Positions 10,521 through 22,596 of a stretch of DNA of 64,000 bases are shown piece after piece (the first letter of the stretch is position 1; each line of letters begins with the position of its first letter). The translations under genes were made by a program, and so were the position numbers. The stretch is from the NCBI RefSeq assembly GCF_910592395.1, contig NC_088320.1:12894501-12958500 (forward strand). The letters run 5' to 3'. This stretch comes from Lineus longissimus. Lineage: Eukaryota; Nemertea; Pilidiophora; Heteronemertea; Lineidae. The notes under the pieces were generated by a model that was not told where the DNA came from, ran no database searches, and was given only the letters and a program-made list of their open reading frames with translations.

Positions 10521-11068
10521 GTCAGATGGCACGCTACCGCCGATATTAACCAATCAGAAGGCCTGTAACATGAGCCCACTTTGATCAGCTGAGTTTTTAT
10601 TTGCACATGTAAAATTTCTAACCGCAAACAAACAAGTCTAGTTACAGTTTTGAGTGACTTCTTCCGACGCAATGTGATTTATGCCCTATTTGACCTCATG
10701 TATTACACATATAGGGACCAAGTGCCTCTGAGCTTGATTTCTTTTAGAATCACAACCTCAACAATATACTGACAAGAAGATAAATTCTTGCTAATTAGGT
10801 TTATTGCTCTCACTTGACTTCTACTAGTGGTCCTCACCACATGCAATATTACATCCAAAAGTACATGCCAAGATGGCGAATAATACCGCATGTGCTTACA
10901 CACTTAACCTAAAACCCCTTTTGTAATCTCCCTTTACCTTCTCTTCTTAAATCCTTTTCTTCTCTCTCTAACTACACTTCTCTGTTAGTACATCGCTTCT
11001 CTGTTCTGACTTCTCTGTTATCTACAAAGATGTTATATTTAAAGATTCATAAATAGTTTCAAACATAT

Positions 11069-11090
11069 CCCCCCCCCCCCCCCCCCCCCC
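11069..11090 (+). repeat. Poly-C run of 22
   Basis: An uninterrupted run of 22 C. A run of the same length occurs at 25972-25993. Lengths of such runs are unreliable in assemblies. Confidence 0.9.
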
Positions 11091-11657
11091 AAGTAAATGT
11101 AAATACATTGAGTTTCCCCCAACTTAAAAGACTTGATTCCTCCTAATCGGAAAATAAGGTAGATATGGTCAAACAATTATATATACGAATTTTTGAGTGC
11201 TTACATCTCCCCTTCTCTCACGAGATCACAATCCAAGATGGCTTACCATCCAATGAAAGTTATGAGCTTACAAACTCATTATTTACGCTCTTTGAAATCG
11301 AGGCAACTCACAACGGATTATAAAAGCACTTTTTTGAACCAAGTGAGGATCCTAGTTCCCAAACGTGACAACTTGTAACAGAATATTCAATAAGAATAGT
11401 CTGGAAAGTACTGAAACGAAATATCCCAAAAAGTGCATGCCATGTACACATATTTATACACACTGTACCTACACAATGCATAAGCTTTTCCCCATGTAGA
11501 AGTGTAATAAAGAAATACGAGACCATGGGTATTTTCCCTGCACATAAGTTGGCCACATATACAAGTTTTAGGACGAGTTTCTGATAAAAACACTTTACGG
11601 TTTCTGATATATGTAATTGTATTATATATGAAATGGAAAAATTGCGATTGTTCTTGT

Positions 11658-11703
11658 TATAAAGCACTTTGAGACAGACCCAGATCAGTATAAGTGTCAT
11701 GCA
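11658..11703 (+). mobile_element. CR1/L2-type LINE 3' tail scrap
   Basis: The words AAAGCACTTTGAGACAGA and GATCAGTATAAG resemble the conserved 3' tail of CR1/L2 LINEs and of the SINE tail at 4780-4830. No coding remnant is attached. The match is short. Confidence 0.35.
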
Positions 11704-14700
11704 AAAGTTTTTAGTACATGTACTGTGTATTCCAAAAGAGATCTAGAGGTTCATATTCTTTCTTGAAATAAAGAAGATGTCAGCAACAAGAAGTTCAAGA
11801 TCGCATTGTGATAGCGACAATGATCTCTCTCATGTTTCTTCTCTACATTCGGGAAGGACTGCCACACATGTAGTTTTGGCTGAAGAAAGGGGACACAGAG
11901 AGGTTGTGAAGTCGCTGAAGAGTGCTGCGACAAGGTGATGAAGACAACGAGCGGTTACCTTTATATGGTATCAAGCAGTCTGCCTTGTAGTGGTGATACC
12001 TGTTACGCAAATAAAGAGAGAATGATCATGAGTTTCGGTTAACCATTAGATAGAACCATGCGCCTCCGCATGAGATCTCGTGATATTTTGGTGGTCGATC
12101 GCTGCGGTAAACGTAGCTACAATCCAACCTTGCGCCGTCAGGAATTGGTGGAGGTGCGCAATGACTTAGGACGAGGCCTATACCAATAGTTTATTTCATT
12201 TCCTGTGTCCAGCAGCAATTACGATTATTTTCTCTGGAGTGATATGTGTCCAAAATTTATTCAGTAAGATACACGATTCTGAAGAGTTCCACAGCAACAC
12301 AAAACTGAGAAGGATACACCTTACCCGCAGTCAACGAAGACGCGATGATGTTTCTTCAAAGGGTCTACTGATTTGTCGTTTTGCTTTGTCTAAACTGTTT
12401 TTAAACAGTTTGGACGTCTTGTTATTCATCAGAAAATGACAGAAAGTAGCAAGATTCGCTCACTATTGCATAATGCAATACCTTGAATAACAATTATTGG
12501 TAATACAATGTTAGTTACGAAGGCCATTATACTAATTAGCAACAGTTAATTAATGGTATTCGATCCGATAATTTGTTTATGAGCCTTGGTCCCCTTATTA
12601 AAATGCTTTAATGTTGTAATTGTTCTTTTTCTCCTCTCAGCGTTCGTTCTATAATTGGAGGAGTTATTCTCACTTCCCTTTTTTCACGACAAAAACATGA
12701 AAAATTGCAATGCTGGCAACGTTGCATGCCGGTTGAAGCACCGACCATACTGAAAGGTATTTCGTTAAAGTTGGTTTATCAAGATTTGTCCTGATGACCC
12801 TTTGATAAGATTGTACAACGATGAGAATTTAGGCCAGGGTGAGAGCAATAGATCTATATATGACTCGGCCTGAATTCTTGTAGTTGCGAAGTTAGGGGCA
12901 AATTAACACGATTCGCTTGAAAATGCATAAAAACTACCATTACTTCATTAATTCCGATCAAACTGCTCGTTTTTGGTAATGTTTTGCTCGACTCTGCCAA
13001 AATAAGGTTGTAAAGTTACTTTGATCTTTAAAGATTATGACATGTTTTAATATCTCGTGTATGCTTTACCTTCCGAGTGAAATCACCAGAGTTGGTTTCT
13101 TTTGTGAGCTGGCGAATTCCTCCTTCATGGCATACTGAACTTCCAGCAGTATTGCCTCCGTTGATTTGTCTGTAAGCATAGCAGTGGCATTACTTTGAGG
13201 GTCAAGATGTCTCAATGGCAGAATGAGCGTTGCTTTGAGATCAGATCATCTGTGAATCATGGTCCAGGTGAAAATGAACCGTTTTTTAATCTAAATAAAC
13301 TAGATACTGGGCTTCAGAATCACAAAACTATCAAATATCCCATTAAATAACAGTTACATTAAATTAGAAAAATGTAAATAGACATGAAATGGGATTTCTA
13401 AACATGTGAACATCAAACCACAAAAAAACGAGACGTTTCGCATTTTTTCAATGTTTTTTTTCGTTTTTTACCGCGACCACGAAATTAAACCTGCTATAAA
13501 CTAGTTGTAGTCGGTCAAATTAATAAAATATGAATATCTCATTAGATGACAACATATGGAACCATGTGATACCCTTAGACGGTCCATTAAGCACTGTCAA
13601 CATACTGAACTGCTAATCACAAAAATATGTGATGATGTGGAGTAGAAAAACGCTTTTCGAAAATTATTCTCAAACCAGTGCCATCACTTCTCCTCAAAAG
13701 TGTCGAAAAGCAAACGAAAACATATCACTTTTCATATATCTAAATAGTTTAATAGAGATCAGTGACTTTGAAGCACGCGTTTGCTTTAAAACGGGGTGTT
13801 TGTAACGGCCATGTTCAGCTGAGCGAAGAATTGTTCAAAGTCCAGTCGTGCGGATTGGATTGGGTGTACCACTTGATCCCAGAGAACTCTGTCCCAACGC
13901 ACGTCTTTCGGAATGGTTGGTGGCTTTCATATTGAATCCATATGATTATACCAACAATGGACCACAGACCACGGAACTTAACAGAGGCAATGGACTATTT
14001 ATCCCAAGAGCTTATGACAGCCTCATGAATTAATTCAGCCATGCACAGACATTGCAAGGAATTACTGAAACAAACATTCATTTGTGTTGTATTGGACCAC
14101 AGCTTATATTTGTTATCATCACAATGAAAACGAAACAAATTTAGATACTATAAGTAATTGGTCTGCTATGTAACACCAAACCTGTGCCAATCACTTGTAC
14201 ACTTGGCAACCAATCGGGAACACTGGTAGAAACGTCGTGCTAAGTAAAGTATAGAAAGAGTAACCAAAACAAGTTAGTGCTAGTTAAAACCCTTTCTACA
14301 AATGCCTTTCAAAGAATATTATCATTATCTTGATGATGATCATTGGTGATGACAATGACGATGAGAGGTTCAAGTAAAGTTCCAGGTTAGCGTTACATGT
14401 CGTCGATGCATCCTCTTGAGGAAAACCTATTATCTTTCTCTTTCGGATCAAAGAATAAAGCATCGCATTTCATGGTAATTATTCATCTTACACGATATTT
14501 TCAATACCAATTAAGAAAGCAACTGGTCCAAGAGATTAATTAATTCATATAATGATTAAAGTGATACAATCCCAGTAATCTGGCTGCCCCCAAATGACTG
14601 GAAATCCCTCTCAGTGAAAAGTCAATAGAGAGGTTCCGATTTTGATGCGAGAACGAGAACAAAAATGAGATATTTATTGTCGTTACACGTTTATTTCATT

Positions 14701-15290
14701 ATACGTTGATTTTTTTGTCCAACATAGTGTGATGAGCGGTAATGTGGACGTTCCGGGGGCTTGGCGAAAACTCCCTATTGTTTTTTTAACAAATACCAGT
14801 CATCACCGTGACAGGTAAGGCATTTTTGTAACTCGCGAGAATTTCTAGAAAAAATATTAAAATTTCAAGATTTTCAAGATTTTCTTTGGGCGGACTCCGG
14901 CATTTTATTATGGTTTTTACAATGAAACATATTTTTTTATCGCAATCTTTTTATCAATCATTTTATCGCTCCGCAGGCGCGTGACACCACATGACTGAAT
15001 ACGCACCATAATGGACCAAATCACCTTTAAAGGAAGAAGAAGTTGTTGACATGTAGTTTGCTATCCCCTGAGACGAGTTACCGTAACTTCAAAGTGGCTC
15101 ATTCGTCTTCGTAGAAAGGATAATTATAATTTCATGGGAATGATTACATCATTATCAACCGTTATATTGTAGATTTACATGTAGTTATTTTCATTTCACT
15201 GCAATATTTTCCTTTCGCAGGAGTGAATTCATATAAGTTAAGAATCTACAGATTCTTCAAGTTTGTAAAATCAACACCTACGAGGCGATA

Positions 15291-18200
15291 ATGTCAATAC
15301 ACCGCTTGGTATTCCTCATCTTATTGTATGTTGTGGTACCATCGGCTGGATGGCCTTCAGGAAGTAACAAGACTGCCGTTGTACGAGGCGGCAGAAATGA
15401 CACAACTTTTGTGGAGGAAAATGGAGGAAAATCAGCTGTAACATCTACTGGAGGAACGACCAGTGCGGGGACAACTTGTAACGCAGTTACATTTACTAAA
15501 ATCACCAACCTGAAGACAAGGCCAAGAAACATAGTCACGTCTGCTGAAAGAACGACCAGAGGGAGGACAATAGGGGATACAGTCACATCTGCTGAAGGAA
15601 CGACCAGTGGGAGGACAATAGGGGACACAGTCTCATCTGCTGAAGGAACGACCAGTGAGAGGACAACAGGGGACACAGTCACATCTGCTGAAGGAACAAC
15701 CAGTGGGAGGACAATAGGGGACACAGTCTCATCTGCTGAAGGAACGACCAGTGGGAGGACAACAGGGGACACAGTCATATCTGCTGAAGGAACAACCAGT
15801 GGGAGGACAATAGGGGACACAGTCTCATCTGCTGAAGGAACGACCAGTGGGAGGACAATAGGGGATACAGTCACATCTGCTGAAGGAACAGTGGGAGGAC
15901 AATAGGAGATACAGTCACATCTGCTGAAGGAACGAACAGTGGGAGGACAATAGGGGATACAGTCACATCTTTTGAAGGAACGACCAGTGGGAGGACAATA
16001 GGGGACACAGTCACATCTGCTGAAGGAACGACCAGTGGGAGGACAATAGGAGATACAGTCACATCTGCTGAAGGAACGAACAGTGGGAGGACAATAGGGG
16101 ATACAGTCACATCTGCTGAAGGAACGAACAGTGGGAGGACAATAGGGGATACAGTCACATCTGCTGAAGGAACGAACAGTGGGAGGACAATAGGGGATAC
16201 AGTCACATCTGCTGAAGGAACGAACAGTGGGAGGACAATAGGGGATACAGTCACATCTTTTGAAGGAACGACCAGTGGGAGGACAATAGGGGACACAGTC
16301 ACATCTGCTGAAGGAACGAACAGTGGGAGGACAATAGGGGATACAGTCACATCTGCTGAAGGAACGACCAGTGGGAGGACAACAGGGGACACAGTCACAT
16401 CTGCTGAAGGAACAACCAGTGGGAGGACAATAGGGGACACAGTCTCATCTGCTGAAGGAACGACCAGTGGGAGGACAATAGGGGATACAGTCACATCTGC
16501 TGAAGGAACGACCAGTGGGAGGACAATAGGGGATACTGTCATATATGCTGAAGGAACGACCAGTGGGAGGACAATAGGAGATACAGTCACATCTGCTGAA
16601 GGAACGAACAGTGGGAGGACAATAGGGGATACAGTCACATCTTTTGAAGGAACGACCAGTGGGAGGACAATAGGGGACACAGTCACATCTGCTGAAGGAA
16701 CGACCAGTGGGAGGACAATAGGAGATACAGTCACATCTGCTGAAGGAACGAACAGTGGGAGGACAATGGGGGATACAGTCACATCTGCTGAAGGAACGAA
16801 CAGTGGGAGGACAATAGGGGATACAGTCACATCTTTTGAAGGAACGACCAGTGGGAGGACAATAGGGGACACAGTCACATCTGCTGAAGGAACGAACAGT
16901 GGGAGGACAATAGGGGATACAGTCACATCTGCTGAAGGAACGACCAGTGGGAGGACAATAGGGGACACAGTCTCATCTGCCGAAGGAACGATCAGTGGGA
17001 GGACAATAGGGGACACAGTCACATCTGCTGAAGGAACGACCAGTGTGAGGACAATAGGGGACACAGCCACATCTGCTGAAGGAACGACCAGTGGGAGGAA
17101 AATAGGGGACACAGTCACATCTGCTGAAGGAACGACCAGTGGGAGGACAATAGGGGACACAGTCACATCTGCTGAAGGAACGAACAGTGGGAGGACAATA
17201 GGGGATACAGTCACATCTGCTGAAGGAACGACCAGTGGGAGGACAATAGGGGACACAGTCGCATCTGCTGAAGGAACGAACAGTGGGAGGACAATAGGGG
17301 ATACAGTCACATCTGCTGAAGGAACGACCAGTGGGAGGACAATAGGGGACACAGTCGAATCTGCTGAAGGAACGAACAGTGGGAGGACAATAGGGGACAC
17401 AGTCACATCTGCTGAAGGAACGACTAGTGTGAGGACAATAGGGGACACAGCCACATCTGCTGAAGGAACGACCAGTGGGAGGACAATAGGGGACACAGTC
17501 TCATCTGCGGAAGGAACGACCAGTGGGTGGACAATAGGGGATACAGTCACATCTGCTGAAGGAACGACCAGTGGGAGGACAATAGGGGACACAGTCACAT
17601 CTGCTGAAGGAACGACCAGTGGGAGGACAATAGGGGACACAGTCACATCTGCTGAAGGAACGACCAGTGGGAGGACAATAGGGGACACAGTCACATCTGC
17701 TGAAGGAACGACCAGTGGGAGGACAATAGGGGACACAGTAAAAAATTATGCTGCCTCGAAAGTCGGTACTGAGAGTAGTAGCAATCATGCAATAGCACGA
17801 GACGAAATTCCAAAGAGCTGGATTTTGATGGGACTTGATAGCATCAGCATGGTCGATTGGGTTGAGATCCTAAACACCACTACGCTGGTAGGTAATGAGA
17901 CATACGACGGCACCACTTCTCAAGTCACTGATGATATTGTTGACAACACTTCGCTTCTAGATCAACTTGATGAGACTGGGTTAGAGGACAATTTAACCGA
18001 GTCCGATAGAAGGTATATTGGCTATTTTAACCAGATTCAGAAAGCAATAAAGCTGTCCTTGATACCAGTTATCATAGGCTTAGGGGTATTTGGTAATTTG
18101 GTTTGTCTAATCATTATGACAAAGAAGCATAACAGAGAAAATAGCACATGTTTCTTGATGGGTGCGCTGGCTGTAACAGACCTTATCATTGTATCCTTCC

Positions 18201-19009
18201 ATACGCCGATGTACTACATTGGGTGGAACATCAGCAAAGAAATGTTTAATACAAGGTATGTGTGCAATGTCTTTGCTTTCTTTGGGAACTGTTGCCTATG
18301 CGTGAGCGTGTGGACACTAGCCTTTATGACGGCACAGAGGCTCGTGTGTCTCTTCAAACCTATGAGGGCGAGAGCTATAATGAGCAACATTAGACTCACC
18401 GCGCGAATTCTGCTTGTGGTTCTTTTGGGATCCATATTAGTCAGCCTCCCATTAATATTCGTTACGGACCCTGATGGTCCTGACGAGGGCCACCACGGAA
18501 TATGTCAGGGGATGAAATATAACATATGGTACGCGAAGGCATACCCGCATATCAACAACGTGGTCAGGGCCTATCTCCCTTTTCTCGTCATTCTTGGCTC
18601 CAACATTGCCATTACCTACAAGCTAAAGTCCGCTGCAAGGGAGCGAGTGAGGCTGCAAGAATCAGCACAAGAGCAAAAACAGAAGACGGTCACAAAGATG
18701 TTGGTTTTAGTATCCTTCGCATTTATCATTCTGGTGGGTCCTTTAGCTGTCTTCAATGCTACACGCCTGGCTTTGAATGACAGGTGCGGACCAGTATGTA
18801 CAGCGGCCAAGAGTGCGGTTTACCCATTGGTCTACGCCCTGCAGGCATCGAACCATGCTGTCAATTTTTACTTATACTGTATCGGCGGGGGTAAAAGATT
18901 CAAAGCGGAATTTTTCCAGGTGATGAAATGTTTCGTGAAAAGGCAGCGAAAATCATTCAGTCACTCTAGATCTTCTAGTTCTCATGCAGTCCAGCCTAGC
19001 CAGTTATAG
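15291..19009 (+). CDS. Class A GPCR with a minisatellite-coded mucin-like ectodomain (4-base frameshift)
   Basis: The exon starts after CTTTCGCAG (15220); ATG 15291 opens a signal peptide (MSIHRLVFLILLYVVVPSAG). About 60 residues later come 46 repeats of 16 residues of type TSAEGTTSGRTIGDTV, rich in Ser/Thr and likely O-glycosylated, then a linker with four N-glycosylation sites and seven membrane segments (about 18050-18890). The receptor core is rhodopsin-like: GNLVCL in TM1, LAVTD in TM2, a Cys at the top of TM3 and one in extracellular loop 2 (GICQG). The DRY motif is replaced by AQR and NPxxY by NFYLY. Overall it resembles invertebrate orphan peptide-type receptors. Unit 8 lacks 4 bases (about 15888/15889), ending the first frame at 15905; the downstream frame is then open to TAG 19009. 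Intact, the protein would be about 1,240 residues. The deletion may be allelic, real or an error. Confidence 0.8.
15537..17740 (+). repeat. Coding minisatellite, 46 units of 48 bp
   Basis: The array is 2,204 bp, exactly 46 x 48 minus 4. Units differ at a few positions (ACC/AAC, GGGGAC/GGGGAT, CATCTG/CATCTT, TCACAT/TCTCAT), and variant combinations recur in blocks, showing unequal exchange of several units at a time. Because 48 is divisible by three, the minus strand is open too (for example 15871-17736), which explains the long antisense frame. The first unit is the most divergent. Confidence 0.95.
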
Positions 19010-20769
19010 CTGATAAAGTAATAACAAGCAAGGCGGGTTCGCAATATTGTGAACTACCGCCAAACAATAGTGGTATCAGCACCGCAGCCAGGCATTGAAC
19101 TTAATATCGCGATTGAAGTCCCAGTCGACAGGTGGTGCCCATAAATTCTATGACTGCGCCTATCACGACGAAATTGCAATGGTGGATCCTTTGAGTGCAT
19201 GGATAGATAACATTGCTAGGAGGCTTTCCCGGATTTATTCGAAAAACATTTGACATTATCCCGACTTTTCCCTGAAAGGTCGGATTCTAGAAAACTAATA
19301 AAAAATACTTGGGCTTCCCAAATTAGGACCTTAAAAATCAACCTCATTAACCCCATTCAAATTAAAATTGATAAATCGACAGTATGGACATAGTGTAACA
19401 ATATTAGCTTTTCACCTTTCGTTTCATCTGGGGACAACTCCTGGGTTCATATTTTACATACACCCGCTGTGTAACTGCCTGTTTTCCAGGTTGGGATTTT
19501 AGATGCAACCGTATCAATTTTACTGGATCAAATTTTCGTGTTTGAAGGCCATTTTTATCAAAACTGTGCTAAGTTGGACCTTCAAACTTTAGGGATACAT
19601 TTGTCCTTGGGGAATCTAGTGATTGAGAGCCTCCTGGTAAGTTGACAAGTAGGTGAACGCTTGTATTTCACCATTTTTATGCTGCGATTTGTGACTTTTT
19701 GTAAACTGTCCTCCATGTTGGATGACGTCAGACTTATGTATTGTTTTGATGAGTGAGCGGTGAACTTTCAGATTGCAACTTTTCAAAGTAGTTTAATTCA
19801 GGTAAATATGTGTATGAAAGTAATTTCAAAGGTACCATTTAGTTTAAGAATATCTATAGAATCTTTTGGTTATTTTCAAAGTTGTGACATGGTGGAATTA
19901 GTTGTATTTTGTGCCTGAAGTTTGCACATGTTTCAAAACGTGTTTGTTTTGGTTAACATTTCGAGGGTCTGTAGCCCGTGGGTGACCCCCGTGGATGCTG
20001 TATAAAACCCTGATTAGCCTGGTTAGCCTCAGATTGCCTGGACACATGGCCTAATTAACAGCTCTAAAAGAGACAACCGTATTTTTAGCAAGATTTATTT
20101 TACCAAAGTAAATCTGCTGTGCAAGCACCAGTGCGCACTACATTGGTAGATGCAAGCCTGATCTTAGTGCTTTGCTACTGTTTCTGGCTAACAGGTAGGT
20201 GGCAGAATTTGCCATTTTCAAAGTTGACATTTTGACTTAGAGTAACTAAGTGTTTTGACTTAGAGTAACTAAGTGCAACCCATATTTCATTTATCATCCT
20301 AGCATTCTATATATAACAATGCCGCAGCAGTTTGTGCCATTGGAGGCACCTAGTGTGCATATATATGCAGATGATATTGTAGTAATTGGCACCTTTCTTG
20401 AATTGGAGGATTTGATTGCCTTCTTACAAGAGCTATTAGATTTACTCTATCGCTTGATAAATGGGGAGGATATCGACATGGGGTTGTATCCAGCCATAAA
20501 TCACCTGTTGTAACTTTTGGGAGTTATTGGGGGAAATAGTCACAGTCTTTTTACCAAACTGGTATAAAACCCTTGATTGAATGCTTGCGCCATTGTAGAA
20601 TAGAATCTGTAACCGATGTATTTTATGCCTGTTGATAGTCTGAAGGGAAATTAAATGATTTAAAAGAGAATCAGAGTTTGTCTTTTGTGATTTGCCATGG
20701 TCAGATTGTTCAATTCTCAAGACTCATAATATCACATCTCCTGCTATTGGAAAAGGAACACCAGAGTTG
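19010..20769. other. GPCR 3' flank and intergenic DNA
   Basis: AATAAAAAATAC near 19297 could be the poly(A) signal of the receptor gene. A 23-bp direct duplication (TTTTGACTTAGAGTAACTAAG) lies at 20230-20275. A frame at 20319-20513 contains HIYADDIVVIG, which resembles the catalytic box of a reverse transcriptase, but its surroundings do not align with one. Nothing else is recognised. Confidence 0.45.
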
Positions 20770-21620
20770 GTGTTGTAGCTAAAAAGGTCCTAGCGTCGCA
20801 ATAGTCCTGAGACTATTATCGACCATAAGTATTGTACTGGTTGTGACATTGTTGTGACAAGTTAGTCCTCAGTTTAAGACGTCCTTATCGCTCTGGCCAA
20901 GCTTTTCTGCTACAATAGCTTGATTAGAGGGTACCCTAAAATTCGTCAATGGGCTCCAATAGATATGATGGGTCCCATTCTGACTGTCGTAGATTACCGA
21001 TCTCCTATAGTTTATTTTAAGCATTGTGTGCTGTTGTGTCCAGCCTTTGCTAGGTAACCATATTGTTGATTAGGCCTCGGCTAATCTGGGCCGTACTTTG
21101 TATGTTCTAGGTTATTTAATCCATGAGCACAATAAACTCGGGGCATTTTGCCATCCTCTGTTGGAACAGGAACCCTCGTCTTTACTTCCTTATATTTCCT
21201 TTGATTTATCACGATGTTTAGTCCGTGAAATTGGTACCGAAACCCGGGATTTTATCAGCACGAGAACGTGAACCACACGTCAACATGGAGAAGCTCAAAC
21301 TATCCTGGACGGCGGCTAGAGGATGGTTGACAGGAGAAACGGAATCGTTACACTCCATAATCTTGCGTATGGCGGGTCTTACTAAGGAGAAACTCCAGTA
21401 TCAAGTGGAAGAATTCGACAGACGCCTCGCTTCGGTCGATGCAGTTCAGACAGAAATACAGAAGCTGTATGACAACGAGGAACATTTAGAGGAGGACATA
21501 AAAAAGGCTACTATCGTACGAAATAAATATATTGAAGTCAGGCTCGAGGCTGTCCGAATGATGGCTGAGCCGCTCACTGCGACGGGGCCTGCGACGACAG
21601 TTGTCGCTGGTCACAGCTAA
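20770..21620 (+). mobile_element. BEL/Pao LTR retrotransposon fragment: 5' LTR region, primer site, gag start
   Basis: A likely LTR (start near 20770 uncertain) contains the poly(A) signal CACAATAAACTC near 21130. TGGTACCGAAACCCGGGA at 21232-21249 has the form of a tRNA primer-binding site beginning TGG. A gag frame follows at 21285. No protease, reverse transcriptase, integrase or 3' LTR is attached; the copy is cut soon after gag, and the repeat at 21654-21752 may be its last trace before the LINE. Confidence 0.6.
21285..21620 (+). CDS. BEL/Pao gag N-terminal fragment
   Basis: The frame of 111 residues begins MEKLKLSWTAARGWLTGE and continues with a predicted helical, coiled-coil-like stretch (LQYQVEEFDRRLASVDAVQT, then EEHLEEDIKKA). 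The start with an AARGW motif and the long EEFDRRL-type helix is characteristic of BEL/Pao gag proteins, which form the particle shell. The usual protein is several hundred residues and continues into protease and reverse transcriptase; here it stops after VAGHS. It is therefore a remnant without expected function. Confidence 0.6.
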   Translation: MEKLKLSWTAARGWLTGETESLHSIILRMAGLTKEKLQYQVEEFDRRLASVDAVQTEIQKLYDNEEHLEEDIKKATIVRNKYIEVRLEAVRMMAEPLTATGPATTVVAGHS

Positions 21621-21653
21621 ACTCATTGACATTTGTCATCCGCTCGGCTTACA

Positions 21654-21752
21654 AAACTCGAACTTGCCTCGGGTCCACTCAGCCGACCCGGACTCCGCCA
21701 CAACAACCCTTGACGCAAGGCAGATCTGCCTGTATATGCTGGTTCTGTTGTT
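21654..21752 (+). repeat. Dispersed repeat, copy 2 (partner at 10415-10520)
   Basis: Shares CCGACCCGGACTCCG-like, AACCCTTGACGCAA, ATCTGCCTG and GGTTCTGTT with the copy near 10.4 kb. It lies between gag and the LINE tail. Confidence 0.6.
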
Positions 21753-22222
21753 TATTTATTTATTTATACTTTTCTATGCGCTACAAAAAATACATGTACA
21801 TAGCACAAACGGTAATAGAACAACATCAGAGCATTGACGGGAAACCCATTAGGCGAAAAATTAGCCTCTTTAATGGGTTTCCCTTGCCAGTAATTAGCAC
21901 CAAAATAAAAATACAAGTATAAAAAAGCATCTCAGGTAGGCCTGCAGCTAGCACACCTGCAAAAGCCTACCCAAGAGCAACTATTTTAAACATCGAACGA
22001 ATAAAACTTGTTATCATAAAACTTATTTACAAAACGTTTAAAACAATTGTGATTGTGCGTGACGCGCAAGTCACGTGGGAGGTCGTTCCACAGGTTAACA
22101 ATTCTATTAAAATAAGATGCTAAAAATGTTTCAGTCCTACATAAACGAAGGCGTAAAAGACAGTCGTCCCCTCTTCTTGAATAAAAGTCGATAAAATCAT
22201 GCAGGGGCAAAGTAAAATTTCT

Positions 22223-22382
22223 TGTCAAGCAATTGTGAAAAAAGAGGAGGTCCAATATTTCCCTGCGGAAAGACAACGGCATAAGGCCCAAGGCCGACAG
22301 TCTGTCAAGCAATTGTGAAAAAAGAGGAGGTCCAATATTTCCCTGCGGAAAGACAACGGCATAAGGCCCAAGGCCGACAGTC
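22223..22382. repeat. Exact 80-bp tandem duplication within the LINE
   Basis: TGTCAAGCAATTGTGAAAAA begins at 22223 and again at 22303; the copies look identical. It duplicates codons of the LINE C-terminal region and breaks the frame. Identity suggests a recent event or an assembly slip. Confidence 0.9.
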
Positions 22383-22596
22383 TGTCTGTGTAAACAGTCT
22401 CATTGCCCAAAATCTGCCTCGTTACACGACGTTGAACACCTTCTAAACGTGACAAATTACGTTCAGACGAAGAATCCCAGGCAACGCTGCAGTATTCCAG
22501 TCTACTACGGATAACACTGCCATACATAGTTTTCAATAACTCAATGCGTTTACAATTTCCAGTCACCCTTCTGACCGCGTACCAGGCTGAGTTAAC

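Larger units (their letters stand above)
9205..15220. other. Six-kb region without a recognised gene
   Basis: The region holds scattered open frames of 60-130 codons, none with domain signal. Landmarks are a (TA)n run near 9705-9720, a repeat also found near 21.7 kb, a 22-base poly-C run, a LINE-tail-like word near 11660 and a roughly 60-bp similarity between 13272-13350 and 43095-43150 (AAATGAACC.. then AATCACAAAACT and AATATCCCA). It would contain the promoter and any non-coding first exon of the GPCR gene to its right. Confidence 0.5.

Noticed and set aside
15871-17736. 621-codon minus-strand frame with repeated SPIVLPLVVPSADVTV
   Set aside because: It is the antisense of the 48-bp coding minisatellite; because 48 is divisible by three, several frames stay open. 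The plus strand has the signal peptide and the receptor.
20319-20513. YADD-type box suggesting a reverse transcriptase
   Set aside because: HIYADDIVVIG is a single short match; the flanking residues do not follow any reverse transcriptase order.
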